From: Sinohyriopsis cumingii
Lineage: Eukaryota; Mollusca; Bivalvia; Unionida; Unionidae
Assembly (NCBI GenBank): GCA_028554795.2
Contig: CM068842.1
Location: 53,643,608 to 53,707,607, forward strand
DNA length: 64,000 nt
Direction: 5' to 3'
Shown one piece after another: positions 24,224 to 36,042 of this stretch (position 1 is the first letter of the stretch; each line of letters begins with the position of its first letter). Position numbers and translations under genes: made by a program. The notes under the pieces are model-generated. The model was not told where the DNA came from. It saw only the letters and a program-made list of their open reading frames with translations, and did not search any database.

Positions 24224-24734
24224 AACAATAGTAAAAGCTTTGATAAAGTTTTTTTATATATATACTCAATTTGGCTTTCACAAGTCCGTACAGTCTGATC
24301 AAGGCTCAAATTAGATGTCTGGCAGTTTCCAGAAAGTTATGTACGAATTAGGCATTCAACAATTCAAATATTCTGCCTATCATCCTAAGAGCCAAGGGGC
24401 ATTAGAAAGATTCCATCAGACTCTGAAAAATAGTCCCTTTGAACTGGTTTTTGGACACATTGTGCGTGGACCATTAAAGTTATTGAAAGAGAAACTTCAT
24501 TCTTACGAAGATGCTGAAATTAATCTTCTTGATTACGTTTCTCATTTTAAATACAAGTTGTCAAAGGCTTGTGACGTCGCAAGAGCAAATCTGCACTCTA
24601 CTCAATCCAAAATGAAATCAAGATATGATAAAAACTCGAAGGAAAGGATGTTTCAGCCTGGTGATAGAGTCCTGGCTCTCTTGCCAATACCGCAAAATCC
24701 TGTTCAGGCCATGTAGTATGGTCCCTACACAGGT
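24224..24734 (+). pseudogene. integrase core C-terminal part
   Basis: After the break, SVQSDQGSN gives the second catalytic Asp and a TAG follows directly. Then YHPKSQGALERFHQ gives the third, Glu. The text then jumps from HQTLKN to PFELVFGH, which is normally preceded by about 40 more residues, so there is an internal deletion. A GPY motif appears in another frame near 24720. Confidence 0.75.
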
Positions 24735-24742
24735 CACAGGAA

Positions 24743-24997
24743 ATGTTTTTATTAAAATTACATCATAATACTCCTGGGAGGCGAGAACAAAAACAAGTCT
24801 GTCACATTAACATGCTTAAAGAGAATAGTGAAAGAGATTGCCAGGTTAAACATGCAATTAATTTAGTTGTACCTGTCCCACTCAGTGGAGATTTAAGTGA
24901 AGGAATATCATTGGATTCTACTGACAAATCTTCGGAATTCAGAAATAATGAAAGATCTGGACCAGAAACCTTTCACATTTGCAAGAGCGTGAATTAA
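24743..24997 (+). pseudogene. integrase C-terminal tail and INT-RT spacer
   Basis: The motif VCHINMLKEN ends the integrase. A low-complexity acidic spacer follows and leads directly into the reverse transcriptase with only a TAA/TAA break around 24995-25026. This junction carries the unusual gene order. Confidence 0.7.
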
Positions 24998-24999
24998 TG

Positions 25000-25690
25000 A
25001 ACTTAAACAGTTATTATTTGAATAAGAGCACTTATTTCCAGATGTTCCTATAAGGACAAATACAATTTGCTATGACGTTGAAAATGTAAATTCCAAACCT
25101 GTCAAACAACACCCGTACAGGATTAACCCTCTCAAACAGGAGTACTTGAAAAAAGAAATTCAGTATTTGTTGGAGAAAGATTTTATAGGCCCAGTAAAAG
25201 TGATTTAAGTTCACCATGCAAACTTGTTCCAAAACCACATAAAACTTTCCGTATGTATGCTGACTATAGGAGGGTGAATAGTGTGACAAAAACAGATTCA
25301 TTCCTATTACCAAGAATCGATGACTGTATTGATAAGCTCGGGGATGCCAAGTATGTCACCAAAGGATTTTGGCAGATTTCACTAACGGAAAGAGAAAAGG
25401 AAATTTCGGCATTCGTGGCTCCAAATGTACTTTACCAATATAAAGTAATGCCGTTTGGGATGAAAGGGTCGCCAAGTACATTTCAACATCTCATGAATAT
25501 GATTACCTCTGGTCTAGACAATTGTGATGTTTACATCAATGATGTCATCATCTACAACGACACCTGGAAAGAGCATTTAGCAACAATTCGGAAATTCTTT
25601 GACAGACTCACAGATGCATGTTTGACAATTAATTTATCTAAAAGTGAGTTCTGCCATGCTAGTGTTACATTTCTGGGAAACATCGTGTGA
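25000..25690 (+). pseudogene. reverse transcriptase of the Gmr1-like element, catalytically dead
   Basis: The frame enters around 25000 with a conserved preface (VKQHPYRINPLKQEYLKKEI), is broken at about 25205, and resumes with YADYRRVNSVTKTDSF and LPRIDDCIDKLG. Motif A is damaged: text goes from KYVT directly to KGFWQISLT near 25361, so the segment bearing the first catalytic Asp is absent. Motif C reads YIND instead of YxDD, with AAT at 25538-25540. VMPFGMKGSPSTFQ and NLSKSEF are well kept. It ends at a TGA at 25688-25690. Confidence 0.85.
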
Positions 25691-26333
25691 CATGGACAAG
25701 TTAAACCTATAGATGTTAAGGTGAAGGCTATCTCTGAATTTCCCGTGCCTGTTAATAAAAAGCAACTGATGCGATTTTTGGGTATGGCCGAATACTATCG
25801 AAAATTTTGTTCCAATTTTTCTATAATTGCTGAACCCCTGACAAATTTATTGAGTAAGAAAAACAAGTTCCTTTGGACTGAACAATGTCAGGAGGCTTTT
25901 GACAAGTTGAACGCCATACCTAAGAGCGCGCCAGTTCTTAAAGCTCCAAATTTCAGCCAATCTTTTAAGCTGTCTGTTGATGTAATTGATGTTGGGGTTG
26001 GAGCAGTTTTGATTCAAGAAGATGAAAGTGGTATTGATCATCCAGTGTGCCACTTTCTACGAAATTAAATAAGCACCAAAGAATTTTTCAACATTCGAGA
26101 TGGAATGTTTGGCTTTGATATTGGCATTACAACATTTCGAAGTTTACCTTAGTTCAGCTCCTTCCTCGATTATTGTGTTTAGTGACCACAATCCCCTTAC
26201 TTTGATCGACAAGATGAAAAATAAAAATCAAAGACTACTAAGATACAGTTTCTTGTTACAGGAATGTAATCTTGACATCACGCACATCAAGGGAAAATAT
26301 AATTGTATAGCAGACACACTTTCCCGTATATAA
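25691..26333 (+). pseudogene. connection and RNase H of the Gmr1-like element
   Basis: RFLGMAEYYRKFCSNFS marks the connection domain. KLSVDVIDVGVGAVLIQ begins RNase H with its first Asp. A stop at 26066-26068 and two frame changes within about 30 bases follow, and the frame resumes at 26100 with MECLALILAL and FSDHNPL. It ends in HIKGKYNCIADTLSR, the usual end of the polyprotein. No chromodomain or env follows. Confidence 0.85.
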
Positions 26334-26437
26334 CAATGTATTTTTTCATGTACAATGTGTAATGTACGTGTTCTTTTAAACTTCATGTATAATAAGTCTG
26401 TGGTAAAAAGAAAGCTTTATGTATAAATCTTTTTCTT

Positions 26438-26448
26438 TATGGGGGAAG
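26438..26448 (+). promoter_or_regulatory. polypurine tract
   Basis: TATGGGGGAAG directly precedes the TGTT that opens the LTR, the position where plus-strand DNA synthesis is primed. Confidence 0.7.
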
Positions 26449-27398
26449 TGTTATGTATATTTGATTTAATTATATCTGATTTAATATATATTTATTTCAA
26501 TTTAACTGTCAGTTTTTAAACAATCTATTTCTTATTACATGATATTGCAATGTAAATATTATTCACTAGAGATGATACTTTTTTTAATGAAAATATTTTG
26601 ACCTTGACTGTTAGTTTATAACCGCCAGGTGTTGATCTAAATCCTGACCTTGTTTCAAAATTTGTAGCAACTTAAGTAAACAAGTTCTATTTTATTTTAA
26701 AATGATTGGTTGTTTCCAAGGTCATGATGGGACTTTATCTTTAAAATATAAACAATTTTTTTTTATTTCTAAGCATTCAAATGAGAGTGTGTTTCATCAG
26801 GGTCACACTGGGTAAACGTGATCTATAACAAGTACTTGTTTCTATAAATTTCCAGATGATCACGTGACCCTTGTTTACGTTTTAGAAAGACCATATAACC
26901 CATATTCTGGAGATTTAATCTCAGTAGAAGGTGGGCTGTTAAACTGTTAGTTGTATGTTGTGCTTTTTGAAGTTATTTCAGATTACTTGGTTTGGAGTTA
27001 TTTCAAGTTACTTGGATTCAAATGGATTAATTCTGTTATTTTTGCTGGAAAATATGTTTGCTCATGTAATATTTTTTATACAAATTTATTCAGCTATCAG
27101 AAACAGGAGTGATAATTCTTGTTTCAACAATGAACTGTAGACTTCAACACTGGATTGTACCATACGTCATCGTCTTCCATCTTGGTTTCTTTGTCAGGAC
27201 TTGAGCGTAAAATCAGTAGATTAGGACTACTAAACTTTTGTTCTTGGGTTATTTTTTGATTTGATTCTATAAAACCGTAAGTTCATATATTTTTTTATAT
27301 TTTTTTCACAGAATTTTTCCAGGGAAATAAATTATTGTATTTTCAAAAGCTTGCTGTTTTCACTCTTTCTTGTGTTAATGTTTATTCGAGCCTAAACA
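26449..27398 (+). repeat. 3' LTR (solo partner) of the Gmr1-like element
   Basis: It begins TGTTATG after the polypurine tract and can be closed at AAACA (27398), giving TGTT...AACA ends. An AATAAA at about 27328 is followed by a T-rich stretch, consistent with an R/U5 polyadenylation site. The length is about 950 bp. No second copy exists in the window, so the right edge is inferred from the terminal bases and not proven by comparison. Confidence 0.55.
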
Positions 27399-28189
27399 AG
27401 TGACATAAAAATGGACATGCTAAAAGTTCTCAAGATCTTGGCCAGATAATCCAGAAAACAGGACATTTGTAATCCAGCTTTAAAAATGATGCTGACAGTG
27501 ATGCAAAATTTCTTGTAAATTACAATTTGATTGTCAAATTACAATTTGTCATTTTTGTTTTCTGTACACAATAGACCTGTTATTGTGGTTTAACATCAGA
27601 CTCCTACAATAAAAAAATTGGGAAACAAATTGACGTAACCTGTTGTCAACAATCAGCCATGCTGTCAAAAGGCCATTTTAAAAATTATTACAATAAAATT
27701 AAAGTAGAAATGTAGTTTGTTAAAAAAAATCATTGGCATTGTACTTAAACAAACTGTCACAGACCCATGCATAATTTATATAACAAAGTATGTATGTATA
27801 ATTTTAGGCTACAGCATGTTTGCTGTCGAATATTTCTGGTGGATGAATTGTTTCTTGGCAATGGCTGATGAGCTTGAAAATTGGCTGTATCCCTACATCA
27901 TGTCCATTCAAGATATCGGACATTCAAACACGATAACCTGGTTATTATTTACTCCCATTTGTAATTAGCATCAGTAACTAGATTTCTCAGCACTGGTTGT
28001 AAGGGAAACGTGTTTTAAACTTTATAAAGAAAACTTTACTGATCTTCAGTCCGATTTTAATTCATGATATACATAAATATATTAGGCATGCTGGATGATG
28101 CCTTAAATCATGGCACATGTCTTTATCAACAATGCATATTGCTTAACAACATCTACAGGAAAATATTGTTCAGTGACCTCCTGTGTTCA
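27399..28189. other. no gene seen
   Basis: AT-rich and CpG-poor. The 83-residue plus frame at 27717-27968 has no recognisable features. Confidence 0.5.
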
Positions 28190-29512
28190 AGTCTATAGGA
28201 CTTGTGGCAGTCAAGCTAGTTAATGTACATAATTGTATAAATGAAATGTATGGTAGTCAAGCAAGTTAATGCAAATAATTGTATAAATGAGTGTATGGTA
28301 GTCAAGGTTGTTAATACATATAACTGTATAGATTAGAGTATGGTAGTCAAGCTTGTTAATGCATATAATTGTATAGATTAGTGTATGGCAGGCAAACTTG
28401 TTAATGTGTACAATTGTATAGATTAGTGTATGGAAGGCAAGCTTGTTAATGCATATGATTGTATATATTAGTGTATGGTAGGCAAACTTGTTATTGCATA
28501 TACAGTGTAATTGTATAGATTAGTGTATGGTAGGCACACTTGTTAATGCATATAATTGTATAGATGAGTGTATGGTAGGCAAGCTTTTTAATGCATATAA
28601 TTGTATAGATTAGTGTATGGTAAGCAAGCTTGTTAAATGCATATGATTGACTGCATAGATGAGTGTATGGTGGTCCAGCTTGTTAATGCATATAATTTAC
28701 TGTATAGATGAGTATATTGTAATCAAGCTTGTTAATGCATGGTAGGCAAGCTTGTTAATGCATATAATTGTATAGATTAGTGCATGGTAGTCAAGCTTGT
28801 TAATGCATATAATTGTAAAGATTAGTGTATGGTGGTCCAGCTTGTTAAATGCATATAATCGACTGTATAGATGAGTGTATGGTGGTCCAGCTTGTTAAAT
28901 GCATATAACTGACTGTATAGATTAGTGTATGGTTGGCAAGCTTGTTGAATGCATATAATTGACTGTATAGATGAATGTATGGTGGTCCAGCTTGTTGATG
29001 CATATACAGTAATTGACTGTATAGATGAGTGTATGGTAGTCAAGCTTGTTAATGCATATAATCGACTGTATAAATGAGTGGATAGTGGTCCAGCTTATTA
29101 ATGCCTATAATTGACTGTATAGATATGAGTGTATGTTGGTCCAGCTTGTTAAATGCATATAATTGACTGTATAGGTGGTCCAGCTTGTTAAATGCATATA
29201 ATTGACTGTATAGATGAGTGTATGGTGGTCCAGCTTGTTGATGCATACAGTAATTGACTGTATAGATGAGTGTATGGTAGTCAAGCTTGTTAATGCATAT
29301 AATCAACTGTATAAATGAGTGGATAGTGGTCCAGCTTATTAATGCCTATAATTGACTGTATAGATGAGTATATTGTAGTCAAGCTTGTTAATGCATGGTA
29401 GGCAAGCTTGTTAATGCATACAATTGACTGTATAGATGACTGCATGGTAGTCAAGCTTGTTAATGCACATAATTGTATAGATGAGTGTATGATAGTCAAG
29501 CTAGTTAATGCA
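28190..29512. repeat. minisatellite, 45-49 bp unit, about 28 copies
   Basis: Units share AAGCTTGTTAATGCATATAA, then TGTATAGAT(T/G)AGTGTATGGT. The left half has 45-bp units with AATTGTATAG. The right half has 48-49-bp units with AATTGACTGTATAG and GGTCCAGC. A block near 29000-29120 is repeated near 29235-29360. The minus frames of His/Ser/Ile repeats at 28822-29499 are products of the repeat. Confidence 0.95.
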
Positions 29513-29562
29513 ATGACCTTTTTCCTATTAATAACTGACCTTTTTCCTATTAATAACTGACC
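29513..29562. repeat. 22-bp tandem duplication
   Basis: TGACCTTTTTCCTATTAATA plus two more bases occurs twice in tandem at the right edge of the minisatellite, with a partial third start. Confidence 0.85.
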
Positions 29563-30581
29563 TTTTAGTCATCCTTGTAAAGCAACAATGAGTCATACAA
29601 TACTGAACTGCTTTGACTACTTGCATGGAATATTTCTAAAAAGGTTGAAAGCTTGTTCTTGGATAAAAATGTGATTTTGGATAACTTCGTTTTCATTATC
29701 AGTTTTACTTGTCTTAGTAACCTTGTGATGAAAATAGGTTAAAATAGACAAGTCAGGTGATTGTTCTCTATATGATGTGTAATACTGGCCCAAACATTTC
29801 CAAATTTCTCCAATCTAATTCATCTATATCAATTAATGTAACTGCTCTGTTTGTGACTTTGCAGGTGATGTTTAGTTTGAGATTAGGGTAAATGACCAAA
29901 CATTTTCCAGTTTACGACACTTTTCTCATTCTGCTGTCATCATAGAAGGTCATTACACACAAAAGATATTAAAGCAGGCGGCAGAAAAATAACCATTGAT
30001 TCTACTTTGTTGCTTTGAAAGATGACAAATTGCTTACACAGGCTGCCAAGAGCAGGGAAAATCTAATACCTAATTACTTTGGGAAAAAATATTAGCCATT
30101 AGACAATAATGAATTTTGTTGAAGGTTTTCAAATGTCAGATGTTGAGTTTTTACTTTGGGTCAGTGTTTGATTTTCCAGAAAATGATTCAATTTTTGAGG
30201 ATGCTGGTCTTGTGTTAAAGAAGAGTTGCAAGTTAGAGTGTAAGCAGATAAATATTTAACAGACTTGCTCAAAAATAAGCAAAACCTAACAACACTAAAT
30301 GACTGAACAATATATTTAGCAGATGGAAAAGTATTTGTGTGAATCTTCCTGGTCTGCTTGCAATGGTTGAAATAAATGGAATTTTTACTCAAGATTTGCT
30401 CATAAAGCACACAAGAATGGAAGAATGGAATACCAGACATATCGTACCTCTCTTGTGTGTGGACTACTGTGAAAATTGCAAGATAATAGCATTTATGACT
30501 CGAATTTTCTTGCAGAGAATGATAAAGACTGGCAGTTTAGAAAGGTTTAAGATCATAGAGTGAAAACACTTCTTGGAGGGA
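29563..30581. other. no gene seen
   Basis: AT-rich and CpG-poor. The frames at 30129-30440 (minus) and 30339-30563 (plus) have no family resemblance. Confidence 0.5.
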
Positions 30582-30690
30582 CAAAGTGGCCAAGTGGTCT
30601 AAATCGCTCATCATTAGAGATCACTGCCAGAAATATGATGTGACCCTGTGGTAATTCACATCTACTTTTACAGTGATTCTAGACACGGCC
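30582..30690 (+). repeat. possible tRNA-headed SINE
   Basis: AGTGGCCAAGTGGTCTAAAT is A-box-like, as in Ser/Leu tRNAs and in SINE family B. The expected B box (GTGGTAATTC) is weak. The downstream body matches neither SINE family in this window. Confidence 0.35.
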
Positions 30691-30837
30691 TTCATAGCAT
30701 CATGTCCATGTGACTTCAGCAAAATTAATTAGATCTAAAAGCCACTGGAGTAGGAAATCCGCAGGAAGGAACCTTAATGAAGACCGAAGTTTCTCTCTGA
30801 GGTTTTCGATATCTACAAACTGGATAATATAATGAGC

Positions 30838-32034
30838 AAGTTGATTTCATCCTGGCTCTAGCAAAGTAGGTGTAGCACTGGAATCTGTAAAGTTGATTTC
30901 ATCCTAGCTCTAGCTAAGTAGGTGTAGCACTGGAATCTGTAAAGTTGATTTCATCCTAGCTCTAGCTAAGTAGGTGTAGCACTGGAATCTGTAAAGTTGA
31001 TTTCATCCTAGCTCTAGCAAAGTAGGTGTAGCACTGGAATCTGTAAAGCTGATTTCATCCTAGCTCTAGCTAAGTAGGTGTAGCACTGGAATCTGTAAAG
31101 CTGATTTCATCCTAGCTCTAGCTAAGTAGGTGTAGCACTGGAATCTGTAAAGCTGATTTCATCCTAGCTCTAGCTAAGTAGGTGATGCACTGGAATCTGT
31201 AAAGTTGATTTCATCCCAGCTCTAGCTAAGCAGGTGTAGCACTGGAATCTGTAAAGTTGATTTCATCCTAGCTCTAGCTAAGTAGGTGTAGCACTGGAAT
31301 CTGTAAAGTTGATTTCATCCTAGCTCTAGCTAAGTAGGTGTAGCACTGGAATCTGTAAAGTTGATTTCATCCTAGCTCTAGCAAAGTAGGTGTAGCACTG
31401 GAATCTGTAAAGTTGATTTCATCCTAGCTCTAGCTAAGTAGGTGTAGCACTGGAATCTGTAAAGTTGATTTCATCCTAGCTCTAGCAAAGTAGGTGTAGC
31501 ACTGGAATCTGTAAAGCTGATTTCATCCTAGCTCTAGCTAAGTAGGTGTAGCACTGGAATCTGTAAAGCTGATTTCATCCTAGCTCTAGCTAAGTAGGTG
31601 ATGCACTGGAATCTGTAAAGTTGATTTCATCCCAGCTCTAGCTAAGCAGGTGTAGCACTGGAATCTGTAAAGCTGATTTCATCCTAGCTCTAGCTAAGTA
31701 GGTGTAGCACTGGAATCTGTAAAGCTGATTTCATCCTAGCTCTAGCTAAGTAGGTGTAGCACTGGAATCTGTAAAGTTGATTTCATCCTAGCTCTAGCTA
31801 AGTAGGTGTAGCACTGAAATCTGTAAAGTTGATTTCATCCTGGCTCTAGCGAAAGTAGGTCTAGCACTGAAATCTGTAAAGTTGATTTCATCCTGGCTCT
31901 AGCTAAGTAGGTGTAGCACTGAAATCTGTAAAGTTGATTTCATCCTAGCTCTAGCTAAGTAGGTATAGCACTGGCTTCTGTAAAGCTGATTTCATCCTAG
32001 CTCTAGCTAAGCAGGTGTAGCACTGGAATCTGTA
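30838..32034. repeat. minisatellite, 52-bp unit, 23 copies
   Basis: Units carry AGTTGATTTCATCCTAGCTC, TAAGTAGGTGTAGCAC and TGGAATCTGTA. They are highly uniform in the middle and diverged at the right edge. Rare variants (GGTGATGCAC at 31182 and 31598, TAAGCAGG beside each) recur exactly 416 bp apart, which is 8 units. Confidence 0.97.
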
Positions 32035-32786
32035 TTGCAACAGATTTTAATCTAGTGGTCATGATGATACATATATAACTGATCTTTTGAGGAGACAGAA
32101 TTTTCTTGGGAAAGATTATATCAAGTATTTACATTCCAATCAACAACCAGTGGAATTCTAACACTGGGGTAAAAAAACCCACATTAATTAATGCATCAAA
32201 TATCTAATCAATGACAGGTGAACTCATTAAAAAACAGCAGTCAATTTTATTGTTGCAGTATGGTATACATGATAATACATGATAATGCTTGACTGATGTA
32301 GGATGACAAACCAGGCTATGAAGGCCATCTGTCAAGTATTAGGCACAATGAATTTGACATGTAATACCTGAGTGTACACTTTACCATTAAAACTAAACAG
32401 GATTTCACAGTTACTTTAGTCACACAGTGAAAAGCTCCAAAGGTACGAGGTCACTCACAGGGTAAACATTCTTCAATTACAAGCTGGGTCTAACTGCAAA
32501 CTGCACAAACCCAGATCTGCCATCATGTAAGATCCAGGTCTCTGCAGTCTGCAAGGCATAATCAGTAGAAAAAAACAACACAGACCAAAATCACGGTCCA
32601 CATTATTTTCAGCTGAACTCTACTCACAGGCAAGTATATATGGCATCAAAAAAAGAATTTTCATATGTAGTGCAAAAGTTTTGTTCACTGTAAGATGCTC
32701 AAAAATGTATACATGTTTTATAAATTAATAATTTTTCTAACATGTTCAAATGTAAACACAGTTGAGTGTAATGATTAATCTATAAC
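32035..32786. other. no gene seen; dispersed repeat at 32480-32590
   Basis: 32480-32590 (AACTGCAAACTG, ACCCAGATCT, AATCAGTAGAAAA) is a diverged copy of 34625-34735. Confidence 0.5.
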
Positions 32787-32946
32787 AAATCCATAAAAGT
32801 CATCTGACATGGTCTAAAAGAAGTATTTATATGTGGAGAATGAATTTTTCATCGTGTACATGAAATAAATCCATAAAAGTCCTCTGACATAGTCTAAAAG
32901 AAGTATTTATATGAGGAGAATGTATTTGTCATGGTGTGCATGAATT
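32787..32946. repeat. 80-bp tandem duplication
   Basis: ATCCATAAAAGTC(A/C)TCTGACAT and AAGAAGTATTTATATG recur at an 80-bp offset with few changes. Confidence 0.85.
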
Positions 32947-33121
32947 GCACATCATACCATCACCTGCCCCATGTTTATTAGTACGCCATGTAGTTAAGTG
33001 ACATTCTTTGTCCAGAAACCAACGATATTCTATCAGTCTCAATGACTTCATCTCTGCTCTTCTGGCTCCAAATTCAATAAGTTTTTCTTCTTGTAAGCCA
33101 TCCACAACATTTGGTCCAGGT
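32929..33121 (-). CDS. possible terminal exon, unidentified
   Basis: On the minus strand a pyrimidine-rich stretch ending CTACCTCACAG is followed by a frame open for 63 codons to a TGA at 32929-32931. It includes EFGARRAEMKSLRLIEYRWF and LTTWRTNKHGAGDGM. The amino-acid text looks selected and resembles no family I know. Its reading phase (one base, then codons) equals that of the hydrolase's last exon, so it could be an alternative 3' exon of that gene or the end of a neighbouring one. Against this, the first third overlaps a degenerate repeat found again at 33430-33500 and 33570-33620. Confidence 0.3.
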
Positions 33122-33640
33122 CTGTGAGGTAGAACTAATGTTATTATGCAAAAGTGATAATGAGACTTAGCCAGTGTCCTTCTGACTCTAAAAGTCTGGT
33201 AGCCATAGATGAAGCTGAAATTATTTTTCTTCTTTTAGTCAAAAGTAATTTTGACCTTTGAGCCTTTGACCCCAATACCGTGAGGGTTATTCCTTACCCC
33301 AAGTGCAAGAAGTTCACAAATGTTGGTCTTCGTAAGTAGTATGTAACTAATGTATTTGTGTGAAAAATCATTTGTTTTCTTTCAAGCCACTGACCTTGAT
33401 CTTTGATCTTTTAACCTCAACAAACGTCTTTCTTACTCCAAGTACAAGCCATCCATAAGGTTGGTAACTGTACATAGTGAAGAACTAAAGTTAATGAATG
33501 AAAAATAATTCTGTCCTTTCCGTCAATGACTTGACATGTTTGACAGGTTTTCGACTCCAAAATCAGGGTTTTATCAAACCATCCACAAAGTTTGGTATCT
33601 GTAGATGGTGGACACTCAAGTTACTGTGTAGAAACAAAAC
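33122..33640. repeat. degenerate repeat, about 3 units of 125-150 bp
   Basis: AAGCCATCCA(C/T)AA..TTTGGT and A(A/C)TAATGT(T/A) landmarks recur with TTTGA or TTGACCTTTGA passages between. Such speech-like TGACCTTTGA repeats are common in bivalve DNA (recollection). Confidence 0.5.
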
Positions 33641-34839
33641 CAGCAAGGAAATGATGGATGGACAACATCACAATATAATATTCCCTGCCTTATGGTAGGT
33701 ATATGAAAAAGTATCACAGATATCAACATCATAAAATTAATGTTTCTTATCATAAAAGGTCATGTCAAAATTATGTAATGTCAGTCAGGACAACAGTTAA
33801 AGATGTAATGGCATAATGTTGCTTTCTTTTACAAGCCATATATTGAACATATATAAAAGTCATACATAAAAACACAAATGGACACCATAATTAAAATAAA
33901 ATATGAACATGCAAAATGAAAAGAACTTTACCAATAACTTCCATAAATCTTATTAATAGGACTAAAAGACATACATGTACTGAACCAAATACAACTTCGC
34001 AAGAGACTGTGAAAATGACTAAGTCATGTGCTCGGTTGAAATATAATAGCTGACAAACTTTACATGCAAAACTGTACATATAATATTACCAATAAAATGT
34101 GATACAATGAAACATATACTTGAAACCTCATCTGAAATGTTTACAAAATCCTAATTTCTCTACCTCTTCCTTTGTCCACTATATCTGCTTGTGTACAAGC
34201 ACACCTAGCTGCAAACGGGTAAAACCTATGGCTCTATACTATTGGCAAGTAGGTACCTAAGTCAGTAAATATGGTAAATAAATAAGCCTTTCAAATTGGC
34301 TAGCATTGGTAAATAAAATGACTGACAGGCATAAATGTTAAAACAGTTCACTGATATAAAAAGGTGGGCAAAAGATGCTTTAGAAAGACATTTGACTGCT
34401 ATGAAAATTACTTTTCACACTAAATTTAGAATATCCCTATACTTAGCCTCAACCACAGGAAGCTGATTTGACAAAAGTAAGGGAACTCCATTCAGTTCTG
34501 TCCTGGTGCTAAATGTCAGCTCCACTTTCTCTGTCAGAGATGATGTGTTACTGTCAGTAAAATCTGACAACCTGTCTCATGCACATAAAAAAAATAAAGT
34601 ACCACCAATATTTGCTTACAAGTCATACCCAACTGCAAACTGTGTAGACCCAGATCTACCATATCATAATGTGCAGGCAGATCTGGACTGAAGCAGTCTG
34701 TTAGGAGTAATCAGAAAAACAAACAAAATAGACCTTGATCAGCTGGCATTTTACTGCTCTGATAGCAACTGCTGCAATTAAAATGAATGACCATACTCAA
34801 TGCATTTATTTGTACAAAACCAGAGACATGATACACCAC
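33641..34839. other. no gene seen; dispersed repeat at 34625-34735
   Basis: AT-rich intergenic or intronic DNA. 34625-34735 matches 32480-32590. Confidence 0.5.
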
Positions 34840-35450
34840 TTCCTCAATAATGCGCGCCTTGATAACTCACGAACCTGCTTATAATGTGGGGTCAGTCACG
34901 GATCCCATTTTTTTACATACTAGAAAGTACCAAAAATTATACTACTCTGGTGGCCTAGTGGTTATAGCATCCATCCCGGTTGTGGATGGTCATTGGTTTG
35001 AACCCTGGTCAAGTCATACCAAAGACTTCTAAAACTGGTACAAACAGCTGCCTCGGTAGGCGCTCAGCATTAAGAGGTTAGTGTTAGGACTGGTCGGCCT
35101 GGTGTCAGGATAATGTGACTGGGTGGGACATAAAAACGAATAACTTTGTTAGAAAAAGAGCTTTACTGACAATTATTCCCAAGGCATTTTTGAAACGACT
35201 ATTCAGCCATCAAACAGACCAGTTCACTCCCCCCAATGCTTTTCTCGATGTCCAGTGAGAACAGTATCATTTTATATTATTCATGATTTTATACAGAACA
35301 GTATATACCAAAGCATGACAAAAATAGATATGATCATGAGCTAAAGTTTGGCCAGTAAAATGTGAAAAGTAGGTTACAATGACCTGGTCTTGTATGGGCA
35401 TGGTACTAGGAGAGATGTAAAAAGTCTCCTAATTTTAGGAATACAGCAAT
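34840..35450 (+). repeat. dispersed repeat block, copy 1 (with SINE inside)
   Basis: Blocks flanking the SINE match the block starting at 36510. GATAACT(C/T)(A/G)C with GGATCCCATTTTTT occurs at about 34860-34915 and 36525-36600. GCTTTA(C/T)TGACAATTATTC occurs at 35159 and 37187. CAGTAAAATGTGAAA occurs at 35355 and 37434. The order is the same, so this is an old duplicated repeat. Confidence 0.55.
34945..35129 (+). repeat. tRNA-derived SINE, family A
   Basis: A box TGGCCTAGTGG, B box GGTTTGAACCC, then CTCAGCATTAAGAGGTTAGT and GTGTCAGGATAATGTGACTG. Best-preserved copy of the family; the counterpart of 7345-7531 on the other strand. Confidence 0.8.
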
Positions 35451-36042
35451 AACAGAAAAATGTCAAACTGAATCAAAGTCATTGAAATGTGAATTATGGG
35501 TCATAGTGACCTATTTATAAAATAAGGTTGTAGTACTTATCAAGATGCACCCTCTCACCATATATCATGATTAAAGGTATAACAGTATTATACAATATGT
35601 AAAAAAACACAATGCAGCCATGAGCTAAGTGAAAAACATTAGCCAGTAAAATTTAACATGAAGGGCACAATGACGCCTTGTTGTAAGGGTGTAACACTAA
35701 AAGAAATTCATGCAATAACCATGTCTGATTACTTCAGCATAAACAATACATCCCCTCACCACATTTCATGAAACTCAGAATAACAATGTGTACACATGGT
35801 GCTAGAAAGAACTACCGGTATTTGGTTTTGAGATAACCCCAAAAATGAAACCTAGGCCTGTAAAATGTGAAATGGAGACCAATGTCTTCTGCAGCAAGTG
35901 TATGTTACTAACAAATTTTGATGATTCTAGAAAGAAGAGAGCAAGAGAAGTAAACTTTACTCAACACTTAATTAACACCCGTGAAGTAAGAAATATACAC
36001 ATCACAGTGACCTAAAATAGTGCTAAGAGTATAGTACTGATC
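35451..36042. repeat. degenerate dispersed repeats
   Basis: Repeated phrases such as GCCAGTAAAAT, CTCACCA(T/C)AT(A/T)TCATGA and ACAATGAC suggest several decayed copies of one element of about 150-200 bp. No gene. Confidence 0.4.

Larger units (their letters stand above)
23690..27398 (+). mobile_element. Gmr1-like Ty3/gypsy retrotransposon, 5' truncated and decayed
   Basis: In order on the plus strand: end of a pre-integrase region, integrase, reverse transcriptase, RNase H, a polypurine tract and one LTR. Integrase before reverse transcriptase is the reverse of ordinary Ty3/gypsy elements and defines the Gmr1-like group first described from cod and other deuterostomes and later from molluscs. 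The order does not come from two nested copies: integrase tail, spacer and RT start run on without a break. gag, protease and the 5' LTR are missing, and there are many stops and frameshifts. Confidence 0.8.

Noticed and set aside
27399..27420. A primer-binding site after the LTR, which would make it a 5' LTR of another copy
   Set aside because: AGTGACATAAAAATGG follows the LTR edge, but no gag or pol sequence follows it and I could not match it to a particular tRNA 3' end.
28190..32034. Regular arrays that might suggest a CRISPR locus
   Set aside because: Units are head-to-tail without unique spacers, and the window is eukaryotic.
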